The notes beneath the pieces were generated by a model, which worked only from the letters and a program-made list of their open reading frames with translations, was not told where the DNA came from and made no database searches. This document shows, piece after piece, positions 16,710 through 24,575 of a stretch of DNA of 36,546 nucleotides; position 1 is the first letter of the stretch; each line of letters opens with the position of its first letter. The position numbers and the translations under genes were made by a program. Origin of the DNA: an uncultured Clostridia bacterium (GTDB lineage Bacteria; Bacillota; Clostridia; Christensenellales; Aristaeellaceae); NCBI GenBank assembly GCA_946629635.1, contig CAMOYA010000013.1, positions 1-36,546 on the forward strand, given 5' to 3'.

Positions 16710-17941
16710 GTTTCCTCCGTGGCAGCGCTGTGGCCGGCCAGGGCGCCGGTCGACCAGGCGATCTGCAGATTGAATCCGCCGGTATGGGCATCCACGTCGA
16801 TGATTTCACCGGCAAAATACAGATTCGGAATGATTTTGCTGGCCATGCTTCCGGGATTGATTTCCCGGACGGACACGCCGCCGCGCGTGACCACCGCCTC
16901 CTCCACCGGACGGGGGCAGCGCAGAGAGATGGGAAGTGCCTTGAGGACGGCAACCAGCGCGGCGCGCTGGGCCTGGGTGATCTGGCTGCAGCTGAGGGCG
17001 GCACTCAGGCCACACAGGGCGGGAAACTGATCCGCCAGGCGCGCGGGGAGCAGGGAAGAAAGCTCCGTACGCAGCTGCTTCTTTCCCGCGGCGGCAAAAT
17101 CCCGCAGGAGACGGGCGTCCAGCTGGCTTTCCGTCAGCCCCGGTTTCAGGTCGATGGTGATGGAAACCCCTTCCGGCGGATCCGGCAGGTGACAGCTGCC
17201 TTCCAGTACCAGCGGACCGGAGATGCCGAAGTGGGTGAAGAGCATTTCTCCCAGATTGCTGTAGAGCGTCTTCTTGCCCCGTGAAAGGGTCAGTGTGACA
17301 TTTTTCAGACTGAGTCCCTGGAGGGAGCGCGGCCAGTCCTCCTTCGTTTCCATGCCGACCAGCACCGGAGAAGGCGGCGTCACCGTGTGCCCGGCCTGGG
17401 CAGCAAAGCGGTAACCGTCGCCCGTGGAGCCGGTGGAAGGGTAGCTGTATCCGCCGGTGCACAGGATGACCGCGTCTGCCCCGAGGGTTTCGCCGCTGTC
17501 CAGCAGCAGACTTTGTACGCGGCCGTTCCGGATCTCCATGGAGCGGATTCCCGCGTTCAGCCGGATCCGGACTCCGGCTTTGTCGAGTGCATGGGTCAGC
17601 GCCCGGGTGACATCGCTGGCCTTCTCGGACTGAGGAAAGACCCGCTGCCCTCGCTGCACCTGCACCGGGCAGCCGTTTTCCGTCATCAGCTCCATCGTAT
17701 CACGGGGACTCAGAAAGCTCAGGGCGCTGTACAGAAACCGTGGGTTTCGCGGGACCTCCGCCAGGAAGTCATCCAGCGCGCAGTCATTGGTCAGATTGCA
17801 TCGCCCCTTGCCGGTAATATATACTTTCTTCCCCAGCTTTTCATTTCTCTCCAGCAGGGTTACGTTCGCTCCCGCACGGGCGGCAAACAGCGCGGCAGCC
17901 ATGCCGGAAGCACCGCCGCCAATCACCAGAATATTCCGCAT
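16706..17941 (-). CDS. FAD-dependent oxidoreductase, HI0933/BaiN-like family
   Basis: The protein has 411 residues. The N-terminal Rossmann motif is ILVIGGGASGMAAALFAARAG (G8, G10 and G13 for FAD). GKKVYITGKGRCNLTND, CTGGYSYPSTGSTGDGY, RGGVSVREINPGSMASKI and FAGEIIDVDAHTGGFNLQIAWSTG are hallmark blocks of the HI0933-like family. Members are cytoplasmic flavoproteins of uncertain substrate. Annotations include aminoacetone oxidase and BaiN, but neither is demonstrated here. The ATG at 17941 follows GGAGGAGGG by 5 bp; an upstream in-frame start at 18001 lies inside the preceding terminator. It is the first gene of the operon running through exonuclease, kinase and xylanase. Confidence 0.92.
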   Translation of the reverse strand: MRNILVIGGGASGMAAALFAARAGANVTLLERNEKLGKKVYITGKGRCNLTNDCALDDFLAEVPRNPRFLYSALSFLSPRDTMELMTENGCPVQVQRGQRVFPQSEKASDVTRALTHALDKAGVRIRLNAGIRSMEIRNGRVQSLLLDSGETLGADAVILCTGGYSYPSTGSTGDGYRFAAQAGHTVTPPSPVLVGMETKEDWPRSLQGLSLKNVTLTLSRGKKTLYSNLGEMLFTHFGISGPLVLEGSCHLPDPPEGVSITIDLKPGLTESQLDARLLRDFAAAGKKQLRTELSSLLPARLADQFPALCGLSAALSCSQITQAQRAALVAVLKALPISLRCPRPVEEAVVTRGGVSVREINPGSMASKIIPNLYFAGEIIDVDAHTGGFNLQIAWSTGALAGHSAATEET

Positions 17942-17980
17942 GACCGCCCTCCTCCGTTTTCTTTCCGTTTCCGCACACTG

Positions 17981-18029
17981 AAAAAACCCCGTATTCTTCA
18001 AAAAGCACGGCGGGAAGAATTATACGGGG
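17981..18029 (-). terminator. Terminator of the EAL-domain gene
   Basis: On the minus strand CCCCGTA plus TTCTTC pairs with GAAGAA plus TACGGGG (13 bp with a 3-base bulge), followed by six T residues. It starts 22 bp after the stop codon of the EAL gene. Its 5' arm contains the -10 box of the next promoter. Confidence 0.85.
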
Positions 18030-18047
18030 AAGCGCGTTTTTTTGCAA
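18019..18047 (-). promoter_or_regulatory. Promoter of the FAD oxidoreductase operon, embedded in the preceding terminator
   Basis: On the minus strand TTGCAA (18042-18047) and a consensus TATAAT (18019-18024) are 17 bp apart. The TATAAT lies in the 5' arm of the terminator hairpin. A transcript beginning near 18012 would lack that arm and so escape termination. Confidence 0.8.
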
Positions 18048-18050
18048 CTG

Positions 18051-20948
18051 TCAGATGCTGTTTTGATCCGGATTGACGGCAGGAGACATGGAAACGATGC
18101 AGCGCACCTCCTGGGTCGGATCGTCAATATGGTAAAAACGCATATGCATGGCAATCTTCCGTCCGTCCCGCATGTGCAGGGTGTACATGCCGTTCAGGCT
18201 GGCAGGATCCATGAATCGCTCCTTCAACAGGCGGAAGAGGTTTTCGCCATGGCTGTTCAGAACCGGGATTTCCCGGGCTTTCATCTCGCGGATGAAGGAG
18301 GCCTGATCGCGCATGAGCGTTTCCTGGAGCCCGTAGATGGCCACCTCCGCTGTCTGCAGATCCGGATCCTTCAGGAAGACGATGCAGTCCGTAGAATAGA
18401 GCTCCAGCAGATGCATCCGGTTTCGCAGCGTCATCAGCGGAGTGATGTCTGACAGGACACACTGCCAGCAGAGCGCACCGAACCGATCCGTCAGGATCGC
18501 CTGATTGGTGACATAGCGGAAGTTTCCGTCCCGATGACGGATTCGGAATGGCTGGAAGCCGCGTTCCTTGCCGGAGGAGATGCTCCTGCTTCTTTCCAGA
18601 ATCGGTTCCACATCCTCCGGATGAACAAGATTGATCAGGCGGTTGCCAAATTCCTGACGGATTTCCTCCTTCGTAAATCCGAGCATGGAAAGGAACCCGC
18701 TGCTGATGTATATAAATTCCAGCTTCCGGTCTGCGGTACAGCGAAAATAGCCTCCCGGAAGTTCCGCATTCAGATACTGCAGCTCCGTCACATCCCGGGC
18801 GGAGGTATAAAACAGCTGGCAGTTCCCCTCCTCCTTCAGGAACCATGCGTGCACCTGAATCCAGACGAAAAGGCCACTGGGCTTGTATACGCGGAAAACC
18901 TCCTCAGCACCGTTCATTCGGTCATTCATGGCAGTCCGGAGCATCCTGAACAGGCGGGCCCGATCATCCGGATGAAAGTATTTCTGAATACCAAACCGAC
19001 GGTATTCAATTTCGGCGGAAGTCAGCCCGACCATGCGGAAGAACTGCTCATTGTAGCGAACGATATCCACGCTGTCATCCTTCAGCCGGTAGAAAGCGAC
19101 CGGACCGAGGATGTTGTTCAGCATGGCGTCGCTGTAGATGCTTTCGTCGAGAAACTCGCGGTTATGCAGCTGAACATGCACGGATGGCTGGAGACCGGCC
19201 GGATCCACCTTGCCGGGGTCGCTGATCAGCCGCTCAAACTGCGATACGGGCATGGGCCGGTAGTAGAAGAATCCCTGCATGTACCTGCAGCCCATATCCT
19301 CCAGAAAACGGGCGAGCTCACGGGATTCCACGCCCTCAACGATGATGGGCGTGGACAGGGCCTGCGTCATGTTGATGACGGATTCCAGGATATTGATGCC
19401 CCGCTTCTCATCCTCCGCGTTGAAGCGCAGGAACTGGGCATCCAGCTTGATGACGTCCATGTTCATGGTGCGCAGCATATTCAGGGAGGAGTACCCGCTG
19501 CCGAAGTCATCCATCAGCACCTGGAAACCCAGCCTCTGCAGTCCCGAAACGGTATCCGACACCTGGGCCGCATCCTCTGCGTAGGCGGATTCCGTGATTT
19601 CTGCCTTGATCAGACGGGACGGAAGCGAATACTTCTGCGCAAGAGCGATCAGCTTTTCCGATACCGGGATGGAAAACAGATCCACCCGGGAGATGTTGAC
19701 GGAGATGGGGACAGGGGTCAGTCCCCGGTCAATCACCTGCCGCAGCCATTTGCAGACGGCTTCCCAGATGTACAGATCCAGGTCTGTGACCAGACCGTAT
19801 TTTTCCAGCACAGGGACGAACACTGCCGGGGAGATCATGGTCCCGTCCGGGCGAATCCAGCGGGCGAGGGACTCGGCGCCGATGATCTGCCCGGTTTCGG
19901 ACTTGCACTGGGGCTGGAGATAGAACTGGATCTCGCCTCCCGCCAGCGCGTTCCTGAATTCGGCCAGCAGGCGGAATTCCTCCACATGGCGCTCATGAAC
20001 GCCGGGCTCATAGATGCGGATATGCGTCCGCGGATCGTCCTTGATTTCCTCCGCGGTCAGCGCAGCCTGATTGAACAGGTTCAGCGGACTTTCGTTCGGG
20101 TTGTCGATCATGCAGATACCCAGGATCGGGACAAATCCACTGGTGGCGGAGAGCGCGTCAATCGCCTTTCGAAGATCGGAGAACAGCTGTTCCACCACAT
20201 TCCGGTCGCTGGGAATGAAAAGGCCGAAATCATCCTGACCGCGGTAGCAGGCCAGACCGCCCATGGCATCCGCGTACCGGTGCAGGATGGCGGCGAAGGT
20301 GACCAGAAGCTGGTCCCCCTTCTCCTGCCCGTTCAGCTCCTTGAACAGCTTGAAATGCTGAACATCCACGGCGATCAGGCTCCAGTGGCTGTCCAGGCTC
20401 TCCATCCGGCGCTCCACCAGTGCGAAAAAAGTACTCTCCTGCAGCATGTCCGGCATACGGTCCAGCAGTCCGGAGGAGAGCTGAACGTTCTGCTGATGGC
20501 CATGGGCACGGTATTCAATCTCCTGAATATCGTACAGATAAAGGTAAAACTGATCCCTTTCAAGCCCGAATCGGGGTCCGGAAACCAGCAGATGGAACAT
20601 GGTATACCATTCGCCGTTGAGCGCAAGCAGGCGGAATTCGCCCGTCAGGATTCCCGGCGGGTCCGACTGTTCCAGCCGCACCGGCAGGCTGGCAGGATCA
20701 AACAGAGCGCGATACGTCTCCCGATCCTCAGGATGGATCAGGTTGGATTCCGTATATTCGATCAGCCGGCTGAGGGAGCCGTTGATGACCGGCATGAAGA
20801 ATTTACGATCCATGTGGAATCGGTCAATCACCGTATTTGTGGACAGATCCGCGGACAGCAGTTCATCAAAGGGCGTATGGCTGAGCACATCAATCAGACG
20901 CTGCGGAGGCGTGCTGCAGATCAGTTCACTGAGGAACGGAAGAGCCAT
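18051..20948 (-). CDS. PAS-GGDEF(degenerate)-EAL-PAS-PAS c-di-GMP signalling protein
   Basis: The protein has about 965 residues and no convincing membrane segment. A PAS-like region occupies about 20-140. A degenerate GGDEF domain follows (about 165-320) in which the signature reads RGQDDF, so cyclase activity is unlikely. The EAL domain (about 330-570) keeps the metal and catalytic residues: AESLARW (EAL variant that keeps the Glu), SVNISR, KAEITES, MDDFGSGYSS, VIKLDAQF, VEGVE and QGFFYYRPMP. It is therefore probably an active c-di-GMP phosphodiesterase. Two clear PAS domains and one possible PAS domain follow it, with FHPDDR and VHPEDV typical. The ATG at 20948 is 7 bp after AAGGAGA. It is transcribed alone. 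Confidence 0.9.
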   Translation of the reverse strand: MALPFLSELICSTPPQRLIDVLSHTPFDELLSADLSTNTVIDRFHMDRKFFMPVINGSLSRLIEYTESNLIHPEDRETYRALFDPASLPVRLEQSDPPGILTGEFRLLALNGEWYTMFHLLVSGPRFGLERDQFYLYLYDIQEIEYRAHGHQQNVQLSSGLLDRMPDMLQESTFFALVERRMESLDSHWSLIAVDVQHFKLFKELNGQEKGDQLLVTFAAILHRYADAMGGLACYRGQDDFGLFIPSDRNVVEQLFSDLRKAIDALSATSGFVPILGICMIDNPNESPLNLFNQAALTAEEIKDDPRTHIRIYEPGVHERHVEEFRLLAEFRNALAGGEIQFYLQPQCKSETGQIIGAESLARWIRPDGTMISPAVFVPVLEKYGLVTDLDLYIWEAVCKWLRQVIDRGLTPVPISVNISRVDLFSIPVSEKLIALAQKYSLPSRLIKAEITESAYAEDAAQVSDTVSGLQRLGFQVLMDDFGSGYSSLNMLRTMNMDVIKLDAQFLRFNAEDEKRGINILESVINMTQALSTPIIVEGVESRELARFLEDMGCRYMQGFFYYRPMPVSQFERLISDPGKVDPAGLQPSVHVQLHNREFLDESIYSDAMLNNILGPVAFYRLKDDSVDIVRYNEQFFRMVGLTSAEIEYRRFGIQKYFHPDDRARLFRMLRTAMNDRMNGAEEVFRVYKPSGLFVWIQVHAWFLKEEGNCQLFYTSARDVTELQYLNAELPGGYFRCTADRKLEFIYISSGFLSMLGFTKEEIRQEFGNRLINLVHPEDVEPILERSRSISSGKERGFQPFRIRHRDGNFRYVTNQAILTDRFGALCWQCVLSDITPLMTLRNRMHLLELYSTDCIVFLKDPDLQTAEVAIYGLQETLMRDQASFIREMKAREIPVLNSHGENLFRLLKERFMDPASLNGMYTLHMRDGRKIAMHMRFYHIDDPTQEVRCIVSMSPAVNPDQNSI

Positions 20949-21010
20949 AACCATATCTCCTTTTTCCCGGTCGGAACAGGATCGCCGGAAATCATATCAT
21001 TGTCGGATGG

Positions 21011-21039
21011 AGTATAACAGACAAAACGTTTTTTTGCAA
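21011..21039 (-). promoter_or_regulatory. Sigma-A-type promoter of the EAL-domain gene
   Basis: On the minus strand TTGCAA (21034-21039) and TATACT (21011-21016) are 17 bp apart. The first 13 bases, TTGCAAAAAAACG, are identical to those of the promoter at 18019-18047. Confidence 0.82.
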
Positions 21040-21079
21040 ACGGCTTTCCTCAATTTGGGGGATCGTATGAAAAGACATG

Positions 21080-21108
21080 AAAAACCGGCTGCCTGAAAAG
21101 ACAGCCGG
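21080..21108 (-). terminator. Terminator of the glutathione peroxidase-CDF operon
   Basis: On the minus strand CCGGCTG and CAGCCGG form a 7-bp stem with a 10-base loop, followed by TTTTT. It begins 17 bp after the CDF stop codon. Confidence 0.85.
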
Positions 21109-21124
21109 CATTCGGAAAACGGGT

Positions 21125-22264
21125 TCAGTCCGTGATGTCCACGTCGGGAATGATCTGCGCCTTATAATCCGGAAAAGCGCTGCTTATCTCCCCGTACAGG
21201 GTTTCCATCGCTTCCTTCTGCGGGATTTCGAAGCTGAGCACTACGTCGAAACGCATGGTTTTCGTCTTTGTATCTGCGTAGAAGCCGTGCATCTGCAGCG
21301 CCCAGTCATGGTTCATGACGATCTGCAGTACGCGGCTGCGCAGCGCGGAAGCTTCCGCGTCCGTCGTGTTGTAGGAATAAACACCGACGCCGGTCAGGAT
21401 CACGCCTGTTTCCCGGTACACCTTGTTTTCCACCCTGCGGGTCAGCCGGTCCACTTCCTCCACAGTCATCGTGTCGGGCAGTTCCACGTGGACGGAGCCG
21501 TACTGCCGGTTCGGGCCGTAATCGTGGAGAAACAGGTCATAGGCACCGCGAATCTCCGGTTCATCGTTCAGGATCTGCTTGACGGTGCGGCTGACCTCCG
21601 GATCCGCACGTCGGCCGAGGATCTCGCTCAGGGTATCACCCATCATCTCAATGCCGGCCTTGATGATGAACCCGGCAATGATGACGCCCACATAAGCCTC
21701 CAGCGATACGTCGGTCGCCAGGAAAATGATCGCGGAGAGCAGGACGGAAGATGAAAGGATCGCGTCAAAGGTGGCATCCGATCCGGAGGCGATCAAGGCG
21801 CCGGAATTGACCTTTTTTCCCTGCGATTTGACGAAATGACCCAGAACCAGCTTGGCCACGATGGCCACCGCAATGATGATCAGGGAAACCAAGGAATAAT
21901 CCGGCGTTTCAGGATCGAAGATCTTCTTGACGGATTCGATCAGCGCAGTGATGCCGGCATACAGCACGATGGCGGCGACGATCAGGGAACTGAGATATTC
22001 AATCCGCCCGTGCCCCATGGGATGCTTCCGATCCGGCGCCCGGCCTGCAAGCCGGGTGCCGATGATTGTGATCACGGAAGACAGTGCGTCCGACAGGTTG
22101 TTGACGGCATCCAGGATCACGGCGATGGAATTGGAAATCAGACCGACGGCCGCCTTGAAGACTGCCAGAAAGACGTTGGTCAGGATGCCGACAATGCTGG
22201 TTCGGACGATGACCTGATCGCGGTTCATCGTCATCTTCTGCAGGTTTGCACTTTCTCCACTCAT
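21125..22264 (-). CDS. Cation diffusion facilitator (CDF) metal efflux protein
   Basis: The protein has 379 residues. Six membrane helices occupy roughly residues 20-215, followed by a cytoplasmic domain of the ZT-dimer type with an extra C-terminal extension. The first metal site in TM2 reads N55-x3-D59 (DAVNNLSDALSS) and that in TM5 reads D-x3-D (SDATFDAILSS). DRKHPMGHGRIEYL is the conserved CDF loop. Zinc exporters usually have HxxxD at these places, so a manganese-type exporter is more likely (inference from known CDF subgroups). It exports divalent cations in exchange for protons at the cell membrane. AAGGAGA lies 6 bp before the ATG. It follows the glutathione peroxidase gene by 34 bp and probably shares its promoter. 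Confidence 0.92.
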   Translation of the reverse strand: MSGESANLQKMTMNRDQVIVRTSIVGILTNVFLAVFKAAVGLISNSIAVILDAVNNLSDALSSVITIIGTRLAGRAPDRKHPMGHGRIEYLSSLIVAAIVLYAGITALIESVKKIFDPETPDYSLVSLIIIAVAIVAKLVLGHFVKSQGKKVNSGALIASGSDATFDAILSSSVLLSAIIFLATDVSLEAYVGVIIAGFIIKAGIEMMGDTLSEILGRRADPEVSRTVKQILNDEPEIRGAYDLFLHDYGPNRQYGSVHVELPDTMTVEEVDRLTRRVENKVYRETGVILTGVGVYSYNTTDAEASALRSRVLQIVMNHDWALQMHGFYADTKTKTMRFDVVLSFEIPQKEAMETLYGEISSAFPDYKAQIIPDVDITD

Positions 22265-22298
22265 GGGTTTTCTCCTTGCGGGACTTTATTTCAGAAAA

Positions 22299-22838
22299 TC
22301 AGATCAGAGAACCGACGCACTTGGCCACTTCTTCCATCTTGGCGGTGGGCTCAAAGCGGGCGACGACGTTGCCTTCCCGGTCGACCACGAACTTGGTGAA
22401 GTTCCATTTGATGTCGGGGTTGTTCTTGTAGTCCTTGTCGATCTTCTTCAGCATCAGGTTCATCGGGATGGCGGCGGGACCGTGGAAGCCTTCGAAGCCC
22501 TTCTGGCTCTTCAGGTAGGCGAAGAGGGGAAGCTGGTTCGCACCGTTCACGTCGCTCTTTTTCATCTGGGGGAACTGCGTGTTGTACTTCAGCGTGCAGA
22601 ACTCGTGAATTTCCTCGTCGGTTCCGGGCGTCTGGCCGGCAAACTGGTTGCAGGGAACATCCACGATTTCAAAGCCCTGATCGTGATACTTCTCGTACAT
22701 TTCCTCCAGATCCTTGTAATGCGGAGTGAAGCCGCACCCGGTCGCCGTATTGACCACGAGAACCACCTTGCCGGCGAAATCCTTCATGGAGACCTCTTTG
22801 CCATCGGGAGCAGTGACGCTGTAATCGTAGAAACTCAT
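22299..22838 (-). CDS. Glutathione peroxidase family thiol peroxidase
   Basis: The protein has 179 residues. It reduces peroxides in the cytoplasm. Bacterial Cys-type members mostly use thioredoxin rather than glutathione (established). The peroxidatic Cys sits in NTATGCGFTPHY, Gln in PCNQFAGQTPG and Trp in IKWNFTKF, which completes the catalytic set. The codon is TGC, so this is not a selenoprotein. The ATG at 22838 follows GAGGAGG by 9 bp. Longer in-frame starts lie inside the leader hairpin and promoter. It is the first gene of a two-gene operon with the CDF exporter. Confidence 0.94.
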   Translation of the reverse strand: MSFYDYSVTAPDGKEVSMKDFAGKVVLVVNTATGCGFTPHYKDLEEMYEKYHDQGFEIVDVPCNQFAGQTPGTDEEIHEFCTLKYNTQFPQMKKSDVNGANQLPLFAYLKSQKGFEGFHGPAAIPMNLMLKKIDKDYKNNPDIKWNFTKFVVDREGNVVARFEPTAKMEEVAKCVGSLI

Positions 22839-22865
22839 GACTGATGTCCTCCTCATATCTATTTC

Positions 22866-22895
22866 TGTGCCGGTGGATGAAATCCTCCCGGCACA
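22866..22895 (-). promoter_or_regulatory. Hairpin in the 5' leader of the glutathione peroxidase operon
   Basis: TGTGCCGG and CCGGCACA form a perfect 8-bp stem, and GGAT/ATCC inside the loop add 4 more pairs. No T tract follows. It lies between the predicted start site (about 22907) and the ribosome binding site, so it may stabilise the RNA or bind a factor. Its role is unknown. Confidence 0.45.
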
Positions 22896-22913
22896 AATCT
22901 TTGAAACAATCAT

Positions 22914-22941
22914 ATTTTATCACATATAAATGATCTGTCAA
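22914..22941 (-). promoter_or_regulatory. Sigma-A-type promoter of the glutathione peroxidase operon
   Basis: On the minus strand a consensus TTGACA (22936-22941) and TAAAAT (22914-22919) are 16 bp apart in an AT-rich stretch. Confidence 0.78.
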
Positions 22942-23020
22942 TCGTTTTTTCCAAGCTTTTTTCGGCGGCATGAAATGCCGGGTTCCGGTCATTATCGGAG
23001 AGCAGCGGCTGTTGCAACAG

Positions 23021-23052
23021 AAAAGCGCGACTCCTTTTTTCAGGATTCGCGC
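23021..23052 (-). terminator. Terminator of the AI-2E-family gene
   Basis: On the minus strand GCGCGA-A-TCC pairs with GGA-G-TCGCGC around an A-rich loop that contains the stop codon, followed by TTTTC. The 5' arm lies in the last codons of the gene. Confidence 0.7.
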
Positions 23053-24302
23053 CGTGAAAACAATTTGGCTCTTTTTTTCTCCCCCGGGCCGGAAGAGGGG
23101 GAAGCCGGATCCGGAGACGGATCCGAAGGCTGCACCGCACGGAATTCCGCCTCTTCTTTTCGGAGCGCTTCCGGATCCTCCTTCCAGCGGTTCCTGAACC
23201 AGGCGACGATCCGGTGGATATCCAGCATGGTCAGATCAAACCGCCTCCCATGGAACGCGCCAACCAGAACGGACATCAGCACCGGGCCGCAGATCAGGCC
23301 CATGACGCCCCCCAGCCGCATGCCGACGAACATGCCGATCAGGCTCTGGAGAGGGGAGATGCGCATGGAATTGGCCATCAGCCTGGGCTCGATGATCCTT
23401 CGGATCAGCTGGAAAGATCCCGTCAGGATCAGCAGCTGGAACCCGGAGGCGGAATCTGCTCCCAGGAAAGCGATGATCGCCATCAAAATGTACAAAAGGC
23501 CGCTGCCGACCATGGGAATCATCTCCATGACGGCGGCAATCAGCGATATCAGGCTGGCGTACTGGAACTGGAAGCAGGTCAGATAAATCCAGCTGAAAAC
23601 AAATGCGATGAAGGAGAATGTGAGCTGGACCCGAAGGTATCCGCTCAGGCTGCTCAGCGCGGAATTGGTCAGCTGGGACGTGTTGCTGTCCGGACGCCGG
23701 CGCTTTCCGCCGGGGAGATAGCTGCGGATCTCTTCATATTGATTGGCGATGAAATACAGGCCGATGGCCAGAAAGCTGATGTAGATCATGCCGTAGGGGA
23801 TACCTGCCACAAGGCTGACGGAAAAGGAGACGGCATGGGTTGCCAGCTGGGAACCCCACGTGGCCGCCTGATCCACCATGCTGTTCATGGCTCTGCGGAC
23901 AGCGTCCTGGAAATCGGGACTGAAGTTGGATGCGGTATTGGCTATAAAATTGTTGGCTGCCTGGCGGATGTCCGCGACCGCACTGGAAATGAAGTCGCCG
24001 CTCTGACCTACGATCTGCGTAACCTGCTCTGTCAGCACGCTGAACAGCCATGTGCCGATCCAGAACATCAGGATAATCATCAGGATGACGAGCAGAAGGG
24101 AGGAGATGCCGGGCTTCATTTTCAGCCTGCGATGCAGAAAGTGCATGGGCTTCTGCATCATGGCGGCCAGCGGCAGCGCGATGATAAAGGGGGACAGCTT
24201 GTCCCAGATCTGAGGAAGAAGCCATCGGACGGCAATCAGGCCAATTGTCAGACAGATGGCTCTGAAAACCAGGCGTTCCGCAGATCTTCTTTCCGCGGTC
24301 AT
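23040..24302 (-). CDS. AI-2E family transporter (YtvI/PerM-like permease)
   Basis: The protein has about 420 residues and is strongly hydrophobic. An N-terminal pair of helices (LPQIWDKLSPFIIALPLAAMMQKPMHFL), a periplasm-facing helical stretch with repeated Ile/Val/Gln, and a C-terminal block (LYILMAIIAFLGADSASGF; MRISPLQSLIGMFVGMRLGGVMGLICGPVLMSVL) match the AI-2E/PerM family. Members have been linked to autoinducer-2 export, ion/proton antiport and, in Bacillus, sporulation (YtvI), and sequence does not decide among these. The last 50 residues are a charged, Pro/Ser-rich cytoplasmic tail (SDPSPDPASPSSGPG). The ATG at 24302 has a weak AAAGGA about 9 bp upstream. It stands alone with its own promoter and terminator. 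Confidence 0.87.
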   Translation of the reverse strand: MTAERRSAERLVFRAICLTIGLIAVRWLLPQIWDKLSPFIIALPLAAMMQKPMHFLHRRLKMKPGISSLLLVILMIILMFWIGTWLFSVLTEQVTQIVGQSGDFISSAVADIRQAANNFIANTASNFSPDFQDAVRRAMNSMVDQAATWGSQLATHAVSFSVSLVAGIPYGMIYISFLAIGLYFIANQYEEIRSYLPGGKRRRPDSNTSQLTNSALSSLSGYLRVQLTFSFIAFVFSWIYLTCFQFQYASLISLIAAVMEMIPMVGSGLLYILMAIIAFLGADSASGFQLLILTGSFQLIRRIIEPRLMANSMRISPLQSLIGMFVGMRLGGVMGLICGPVLMSVLVGAFHGRRFDLTMLDIHRIVAWFRNRWKEDPEALRKEEAEFRAVQPSDPSPDPASPSSGPGEKKRAKLFSRRES

Positions 24303-24340
24303 CGGCAATCATCCTTTCAATATGGAACTACGGTGATGAT

Positions 24341-24369
24341 ATTGTAGTCATTTTGAAAGGTTTGTGCAA
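24341..24369 (-). promoter_or_regulatory. Promoter of the AI-2E-family gene
   Basis: On the minus strand TTGCAC (24364-24369) and TACAAT (24341-24346) are 17 bp apart. Confidence 0.68.
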
Positions 24370-24429
24370 CGGGAAGCAGGAGATTTTGTCGGATGATGCA
24401 TATTATTCCTGTTTTTTTCATGTATATGC

Positions 24430-24472
24430 TGCATTTATGCATACAAAAAGCAAACATATGCATAAATATGCA
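24430..24472. promoter_or_regulatory. AT-rich inverted-repeat pair, candidate regulator (ARG-box-like) sites
   Basis: TGCAT-TT-ATGCA (24430-24441) and TGCATA-AA-TATGCA (24459-24472) are each palindromic and together form a larger inverted repeat. They end 9 bp before the -35 of the amino acid transporter promoter. Their build resembles the paired AT-rich palindromes bound by ArgR/AhrC repressors (established type). Assignment to ArgR is inference. Confidence 0.4.
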
Positions 24473-24481
24473 AAAATCAGA

Positions 24482-24511
24482 TTGACAACTGCCGGAAATG
24501 AATGATATACT
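24482..24511 (+). promoter_or_regulatory. Promoter of the amino acid ABC transporter operon
   Basis: A consensus TTGACA (24482-24487) and TATACT (24506-24511) are 18 bp apart. The leader then runs about 58 bases to the first gene. Confidence 0.8.
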
Positions 24512-24575
24512 GTCCGCAATCCGCAAAAGGAGAAATGATTCCGGAAGAACCGGAGAAGGATGGAGGATCTGAAAT

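Noticed and set aside
18534-21017. An open frame of 827 codons on the plus strand opposite the EAL gene
   Set aside because: It is rich in His, Gln, Arg and Gly without domains, as expected for the complement of GC-rich coding sequence. The minus strand carries clear EAL and PAS motifs.
22740-22800. Possible selenocysteine glutathione peroxidase
   Set aside because: The active-site codon reads TGC (Cys), not TGA.
24430-24472. Short CRISPR-like or origin-type repeats
   Set aside because: There are only two palindromic units in the regulatory region of a transporter, with no spacers, no DnaA-box series and no cas genes.
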